From positions 1 to 10,366 of the forward strand of contig JAGVPR010000024.1 of NCBI GenBank assembly GCA_020052115.1: a DNA stretch of 10,366 bases, in the 5' to 3' direction. The stretch comes from Candidatus Eiseniibacteriota bacterium (GTDB taxonomy: Bacteria > Eisenbacteria > RBG-16-71-46 > JAGVPR01). Each line of letters opens with the position of its first letter. Position 1 is the first letter of the stretch. Positions 6,127 to 10,366 of this stretch are shown in pieces. The notes below the pieces were generated by a model that worked only from the letters and a program-made list of their open reading frames with translations, was not told the DNA's origin and did not search any database. The position numbers and the translations under genes were made by a program.

Positions 6127-8325
6127 ATGCGATCTTTCCCGCTCTCGCGTTTCCCGCGCTCGGCGCGTTTGCTCGTGCTGGCCGTGCTGCTCTCCCCCCT
6201 TTCCTGCTGGGACGACCACTCGGAACGCGTCGTGAACCCGCGCGATCCGATCCACGGAGGGGGACCGAAGGCGGCGCAGATCACCGATCTTCGCGCGAGC
6301 GTCGGCGACCGGCGCGTGGAGCTGGAGTGGGACGTGGACGACGAAACGAACGTCGGCAAGTACTACATCTATCGCCGCGACCCGGGCGAGACGGAGACAG
6401 CGCTGGTGGACTCCATCTCCGGCCTCCAGTACCCGGATATCGGCCTGACCAACGGCGCGCCCTACCTCTATCAGGTGTCGGCCGTGCTCACGAACCTGCT
6501 CGAGGGCAAGCGCTCCGGTCGCGTGGAAGCGGTCCCCGGCGTCTTCGGCGTCCTCATCGAAGCCGGCGCGGAGGTGACCGCGTCCCGCCAGGTGACCGTG
6601 GCGCTCACGGCGCCGTCGGGAACGACCGCTGTCCGCATCGGCGACTCGCCCGCCCTCGACGGCTTGCCGGCGCAGACCTTCGCGGCGTCGAAGACGTGGA
6701 CGCTTCCACCTGAGGACGGCGCGCACACGGTCTACGCGCAGTTCGTCACGGCAGGCGGGAATGGAACGTCCGTCTTCTCGGACGACATCCTTCTGGACAC
6801 GCAGGCCACCATCGAGCGCGTGCTCCACACGGGCCTGAGCGTCGTCGCTCCGGGTGATCTCGTGCGGTTCCGACTCGAAGCGCGCGAAGTGGATGGAGAA
6901 GCGACTGTGGATTTGGGGACGGTGCGCACGGGGCTCGTGCTCTGGGACGACGGGACCCACGGTGACGGAGCCGCCGACGACGGAGCCTACGAGCTGGACT
7001 ACACGGTGGAGAGCGGGATCGAGCTACAGGACGGGATCGTGATCGGGCGCTTCCGTGACCTCGCAGGCAACTCGGCTCTCGCCGTGAACGCGGAGCAGAA
7101 GCTCACGATCCACCGGGGGCCCGATCCCGTCGCGCTCTCCACGCCGACGAACCCCACCGAGATCACGCTGGCCCTCAGCTGGAGCCAGGCGAGGCCGACG
7201 AACTTCGCGTTCTATCGGATCGTGCGCGCTGAGACGCCCAACGCCGACACCGCCCCGACGAGGGTCAACGTCACCGACATCAGCTCGCTGACCACGACCA
7301 CCTACATCGACCAGAGCAACCTCGACGGCGGCAGGACTTATTACTACCAGGTCCACGTGTACGACTCGACCGGCTCCATCGCCAAGAGCAACGAGGTCAG
7401 CGGCTCGATCCAGAACCGGCCGCCGGCCGCCGTGACTCTCTCCGAACCGAATGCCGTCTCGCGCACGGAATTGACGCTCTCCTGGACGCGGAGCGGCGAC
7501 GAGGATTTCGCGTCGTACGCCCTCTACCGCTCGACGCTGCCGTCGGTTGATCTGACCGATCAGCTGCTCGCCACGTTCGACAGCGCGGACGTGACGACGC
7601 ACCGAGACTCCGGGCTCACGGAGAACACGCGCTATTTCTATCGGATCTATGTCGTGGACGCGGGCGGCCTGCGGACGCCCAGCAACGAGGTCGGTCCGCA
7701 GACGACGAATGCGCCTCCGGCCGCCTTGACCTTGAGCGGAAGCCCCGGGGCGACCACGGAGCAGATCAACCTCGCCTGGACGGGCAATCAGGACCACGAC
7801 TTCAGCGAGTACCGGCTCTACCGGGATCTCTCTCCCGCGGTGGGGGCCGGCGCGACACTGGTGCGGACCGTCACGGACCGGGCCAGCCTGGCGTTCGTGG
7901 ACCGCAGCCTCCAGGACAACACCGACTACTACTACCGCATGTTCGTCGTGGACACGGGCGATTCGCTGACATCGAGCAACGAGATCGTGGTGCACACGGC
8001 GAACGATCCGCCGCCTCCCGTGAGCCTGAGTCTCGTGGACACCACGGCCACGAGCGTCTCTCTCTCCTGGAGCCAGAGCACCGCGGCCGATTTCGCGGCG
8101 TACAAGCTGTACATGAGCAACAACCCGGGTGTGAGCCTGACCGGCACGCCCCGGGCGACCGTCACTCAGAAGAACCAGCTCAACACCGTCGTCACCGGCC
8201 TCGATCGCGACCCGCCCAACGAGACGACGCCCGGCGCTGAGTACTTCTTCGTCATCGTGGTCGAGGATACGGCCGGCGGCACGACTTCTTCGAACGAGCT
8301 TCGGGTCCGAGGGATAGCGCCTTAG
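6127..8325 (+). CDS. Large fibronectin type III lipoprotein
   Basis: A 732-residue lipoprotein. The signal ends in the lipobox PLSC with Cys27, its only cysteine. Domains in order: an FN3 module (about 50-137); a bacterial Ig-like or beta-sandwich module (about 140-225); a module like the 'choice-of-anchor X' type (about 226-330), with LWDDGTHGDGAADDGAYELDY split over 285-305 as an Asp/Gly-rich, probably calcium-binding loop; then four tandem FN3 modules at about 331-430, 431-527, 528-626 and 627-732. The tandem modules share L-[ST]-W near the start, an '[AS]xYxLYR' strand, and a 'YYYx[IVM]xVxDxxGxxxxSNE' ending. The protein is probably outer-membrane anchored and surface exposed, as a spacer or adhesion/assembly component. 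A GGAG at 6115-6118 inside the previous gene is 8 nt before the ATG, so translation is likely coupled. It ends 1 nt before the TIGR03790-family gene. No enzymatic domain is visible. Confidence 0.9.
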   Translation: MRSFPLSRFPRSARLLVLAVLLSPLSCWDDHSERVVNPRDPIHGGGPKAAQITDLRASVGDRRVELEWDVDDETNVGKYYIYRRDPGETETALVDSISGLQYPDIGLTNGAPYLYQVSAVLTNLLEGKRSGRVEAVPGVFGVLIEAGAEVTASRQVTVALTAPSGTTAVRIGDSPALDGLPAQTFAASKTWTLPPEDGAHTVYAQFVTAGGNGTSVFSDDILLDTQATIERVLHTGLSVVAPGDLVRFRLEAREVDGEATVDLGTVRTGLVLWDDGTHGDGAADDGAYELDYTVESGIELQDGIVIGRFRDLAGNSALAVNAEQKLTIHRGPDPVALSTPTNPTEITLALSWSQARPTNFAFYRIVRAETPNADTAPTRVNVTDISSLTTTTYIDQSNLDGGRTYYYQVHVYDSTGSIAKSNEVSGSIQNRPPAAVTLSEPNAVSRTELTLSWTRSGDEDFASYALYRSTLPSVDLTDQLLATFDSADVTTHRDSGLTENTRYFYRIYVVDAGGLRTPSNEVGPQTTNAPPAALTLSGSPGATTEQINLAWTGNQDHDFSEYRLYRDLSPAVGAGATLVRTVTDRASLAFVDRSLQDNTDYYYRMFVVDTGDSLTSSNEIVVHTANDPPPPVSLSLVDTTATSVSLSWSQSTAADFAAYKLYMSNNPGVSLTGTPRATVTQKNQLNTVVTGLDRDPPNETTPGAEYFFVIVVEDTAGGTTSSNELRVRGIAP
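7120..8322 (+). repeat. Four tandem FN3 repeat units in the lipoprotein gene
   Basis: The last 400 codons consist of four units of about 97-106 codons, beginning near 7120, 7420, 7708 and 8008. Each starts with a proline-rich linker (PDPVAL, PPAAVTL, PPAALTL, PPPPVSL) and closes with SNE followed by V, V, I or L. The units are similar in protein but diverged in DNA, which suggests old duplications, not recent slippage. Confidence 0.8.
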
Positions 8326-8326
8326 C

Positions 8327-9604
8327 GTGGGCGGTCCCCGTCTCTTGCCGGCGATGCTCCCCGCGGCCGCGGCCACCTTCGCGGCGCTCGCATTCGTCGC
8401 CGCGCTCGTCTTTACACCCGCCTTCGCGCTCGAGCCCACGGCAACAGGCAAAATGGCGCCTTCGGGGCCCGACGATCCGGCCACAGTCTTGGTCGTGGCC
8501 AACGCCGCGGACGCGGTATCGGTTCGCCTCGCGAAAACCTATGTCTCGACGCGCGCCATCCCGCTCGCGAACCTCCTCACCCTCGAAGCCCCGAGGACCG
8601 AGGAGATCAGCCGGAGCGTTTTCGAACGCTCGATCCTCCAGCCGATCGAGGAACACCTGTGGAAGAACCGCATCGTGGATCGGATCGTCTACATCGTGCT
8701 CGTGAAGGGGGTGCCGCTGAAGATCTCCGGCAGCGACGGCCCCGCGGGGAACCGGGCCTCAGTGGATTCCGAGATCGCGCTCCTCTACCGGCAGATCATC
8801 ACCGGCCCCTATCCGCTGAACGGTCGTATGCCGAATCCCTACTTCGCCGCGGACCCCGCGCTGACGGGGGGAATGCACATCGCGGCCTCGCCCGAGGCTC
8901 CCAAGCCGGAGGGCGCGCATGCCAGGGAAAGTGACAGCACCGCGACAGCCGCCGAGAAAGGCCAGAGACCGTGGAGCCTCTATCTCGTGACGCGGCTGGA
9001 CGCCTACACCGAGGATGAGGTTCTGGCCCTGATCGGACGGGGCTCCGCAGCGCTTGGCTCGCGCGGGCGATTCGTCCTCGATCTGCGAACGACCGGCCAA
9101 GGAGACGACTGGATGCGGCGAGCCGCAGAGGTGCTCCGCGTGCGCGGCGCAGATGTCCTCCTCGAGGAAAGCGCGGCGGCCACGGCGGGCCAGAAGGGCG
9201 TGATGGGGTACTGCTCCTGGGGATCCAACGACGGCCGCTATCCGGGCCGCGGACCTTGCAACGACTGGGCCCTCGGCGCCGTCGCCATCGGTTTCGTGAG
9301 CTCGGACGCCCGAACATTCCACGAGCCCCCGCCCGCCTGGCGTCCCGGATCATTCCGCAATCCGTCGGCCTTCTTCGAAGGCACCCCCCAGTCGCTCCTG
9401 GCCGACATCATCCGCGAGGGCGTCACCGGCGGCGTCGGCAACGCGTACGAACCGTATCTCGACGCGTGCGCCCGGCCCGAGATCCTGTTCCCCGCCTACC
9501 TCGCGGGATACAACCTGGCGGAAGCTTGTTACATGTCTCTCCCTTACCTCTCGTGGCAGGCCGTCGTCGTCGGGGACCCGCTCTGCCGAATCTCAGATCG
9601 CTGA
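8327..9604 (+). CDS. TIGR03790-family exported protein
   Basis: A 425-residue protein of the uncharacterised TIGR03790 family, found mostly in environmental bacteria, often together with PEP-CTERM systems. A signal peptide covers about 1-35 (hydrophobic 11-33, ending PAFA-LE). The core opens with PATVLVVANAADAVSVRLAK (51-70) and the characteristic 'Y-x-x-x-R-x-I-P-x-x-N' (72-82). It continues with VDRIVYIVLVKGVPLKI (117-133), SVDSEIALLY (145-154), GVMGYCSWGSNDG (291-303) and a C-terminal GVTGGVGNAYEPY ... LAGYNLAEACYMSLPYLSWQAVVVGDPLC (366-420). The late 'GxNLAEA ... GDP' layout resembles caspase-like C25 (gingipain-type) folds, but I cannot assign a catalytic pair with confidence. A low-complexity insert lies at about 187-214. 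GTG at 8327 is preferred over ATG at 8354 because it supplies the signal's positive charge. It starts 1 nt after the FN3 lipoprotein stop, so the two are co-transcribed. Confidence 0.88.
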   Translation: MGGPRLLPAMLPAAAATFAALAFVAALVFTPAFALEPTATGKMAPSGPDDPATVLVVANAADAVSVRLAKTYVSTRAIPLANLLTLEAPRTEEISRSVFERSILQPIEEHLWKNRIVDRIVYIVLVKGVPLKISGSDGPAGNRASVDSEIALLYRQIITGPYPLNGRMPNPYFAADPALTGGMHIAASPEAPKPEGAHARESDSTATAAEKGQRPWSLYLVTRLDAYTEDEVLALIGRGSAALGSRGRFVLDLRTTGQGDDWMRRAAEVLRVRGADVLLEESAAATAGQKGVMGYCSWGSNDGRYPGRGPCNDWALGAVAIGFVSSDARTFHEPPPAWRPGSFRNPSAFFEGTPQSLLADIIREGVTGGVGNAYEPYLDACARPEILFPAYLAGYNLAEACYMSLPYLSWQAVVVGDPLCRISDR

Positions 9605-9660
9605 GCCGCCGCCGATCAGATCATCTCCTCCGCTCTCCGTTTCTCCCGCGGCCTCTCGCG

Positions 9661-9689
9661 TTGCCAAGGGGGACGAAGCGGGCTAAGCT
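9661..9689 (+). promoter_or_regulatory. Candidate promoter for the second FN3 gene
   Basis: TTGCCA (5 of 6 to TTGACA) at 9661-9666 is followed after exactly 17 nt by TAAGCT at 9684-9689, a weak -10 match (3 of 6). It lies in the 187-nt gap between the TIGR03790 gene and the next gene, so an independent transcript is plausible. Confidence 0.3.
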
Positions 9690-9706
9690 CAACTTGCCCC
9701 TTGCGC

Positions 9707-9721
9707 CCCGCTGACGGCGGG
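9707..9721 (+). repeat. Short stem-loop in the 9605-9791 gap
   Basis: CCCGC (9707-9711) can pair with GCGGG (9717-9721) around TGACG. No T-run follows, so termination here would be weak at best. I see no other structure in the 187-nt gap. Confidence 0.25.
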
Positions 9722-9791
9722 CAGCCTTCGTGGAATCCCGCTTTGAAGCGCTCGCCGGGGAACACCGTTCGAATGACACCAAGGGAGACCC

Positions 9792-10366
9792 ATGGTCCGG
9801 GTCGCGCACGTCCGGCTGTTGCTGATCCTCGCCGCTCTGACTCCCTCCGCCTGCGAGGCGCTGATTCGGCACGTCGTTTTCGGCCTGACCGCCGGCGCCG
9901 CGTACGACGTCTCCCAGGATGACGCGACCGTCGCCGGGGGAATCATCGCCGGACCGGGGGGCGATCTCGAGTTCGACACTGCGCTTGTCGCACCGATCGC
10001 CATCGTCCCCTCCGGGGCTGCCGACTCTTCCCCTCCCGAGGCCGTCCTTGACCTGCGCCAGGTCTATGCCGACACGAATTCGGTCACGCTCGCATGGACC
10101 GCGCCGAGCGACGACCGTGGAATCTGCTCCTCGTACGAGATGAGGGTCTCCGATGCGCCGATTGACGAGACCTCATGGGACGAGGCCGTCACGGTCCCTG
10201 GTCTCGGCGCTCCGGAGCCTCCCGGAACGACTCAGCGGCATCGAATCGCGAATCTCGATCCGGACACGGAGTATCACTTCTGCTTGCGAGCCTGGGACGA
10301 GGCGGGAAACCGATCCCAGTGCTCGGGCGACGCGGCCGCGCGCACGCGACCGCTCGCGGGCTCCGG
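9792..10366 (+). CDS. FN3-domain protein, probable lipoprotein (partial, runs off the right edge)
   Basis: From ATG at 9792 the frame is open for 191 codons to the window end. The N-terminus MVRVAHVRLLLILAALTPSAC is a signal peptide whose Cys21, in PSAC, could be lipidated; proline at -3 makes the lipobox imperfect. A glycine/alanine-rich segment follows (31-58, GLTAGAA ... VAGGIIAGPGG). A fibronectin type III domain begins at about 81 with PPEAVLDLRQ, then SVTLAWTAPSDD, a YEMRVSD strand (115-121) and LDPDTEYHFCLRAWDEAGN (split over 155-173), ending near TRP at 185-187. Cysteines at 112, 164 and 177 lie within or beside the FN3 fold and could form a disulfide. AAGGGAG stands 4 nt before the ATG as the ribosome site. 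The protein is probably a longer secreted multidomain protein. It relates in type, not closely in sequence, to the FN3 lipoprotein upstream. Confidence 0.78.
   Translation, partial: MVRVAHVRLLLILAALTPSACEALIRHVVFGLTAGAAYDVSQDDATVAGGIIAGPGGDLEFDTALVAPIAIVPSGAADSSPPEAVLDLRQVYADTNSVTLAWTAPSDDRGICSSYEMRVSDAPIDETSWDEAVTVPGLGAPEPPGTTQRHRIANLDPDTEYHFCLRAWDEAGNRSQCSGDAAARTRPLAGS

Noticed and set aside
7024..8502. A 492-codon open frame antisense to the FN3 lipoprotein gene
   Set aside because: Its product is rich in Arg, Gly and Val without any recognisable domain, and it lies opposite a gene with clear lipoprotein signal and FN3 modules. Long antisense frames are expected at this GC content.

Overview
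The window is high-GC bacterial DNA from an organism with a Gram-negative cell envelope: it carries an exosortase/PEP-CTERM system, several lipoprotein signals and a Tat-type signal. PEP-CTERM sorting, a TIGR03790-family protein, a PEGA/DUF5683 protein and large fibronectin type III (FN3) lipoproteins together are typical of uncultured high-GC lineages such as Candidatus Eisenbacteria or its FCB-group relatives. That placement is an inference; no rRNA or universal marker gene is present. I saw no insertion sequence, CRISPR array, tRNA or rRNA.

Left half (about 1-4007, minus strand). One operon runs leftwards: exosortase (3156-4007), an EpsI-family exosortase-associated protein (2527-3162, overlapping by 7 nt), an unrecognised multi-pass membrane protein (1652-2485), a TPR lipoprotein (118-1644, 7 nt after the previous stop) and, at the edge, the first 32 codons of a probable Tat-exported protein (1-98).

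Centre (4008-5284). A 458-nt divergent intergenic region holds candidate promoters for both directions and a two-hairpin leader. It precedes a PEP-CTERM protein (4466-5200), the likely substrate of the exosortase encoded on its other side. A strong intrinsic terminator (5242-5284) closes that gene.

Right half (5333-10366, plus strand). A tightly packed three-gene operon encodes a PEGA-DUF5683 envelope protein, a 732-residue FN3 lipoprotein and a TIGR03790-family exported protein, with gaps of 2 and 1 nt. After 187 nt with a possible promoter comes a second FN3 protein with a lipoprotein-like N-terminus (9792 onward), cut by the window end.

All genes concern the cell envelope. The exosortase and EpsI would process the PEP-CTERM protein at the inner membrane. 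The TPR lipoprotein may act as a periplasmic scaffold. The right-hand operon makes envelope or surface proteins of unknown function. The least explained parts are the membrane protein/TPR lipoprotein pair carried with the exosortase, the structured leader before the PEP-CTERM gene, and the PEGA/DUF5683-FN3-TIGR03790 operon.
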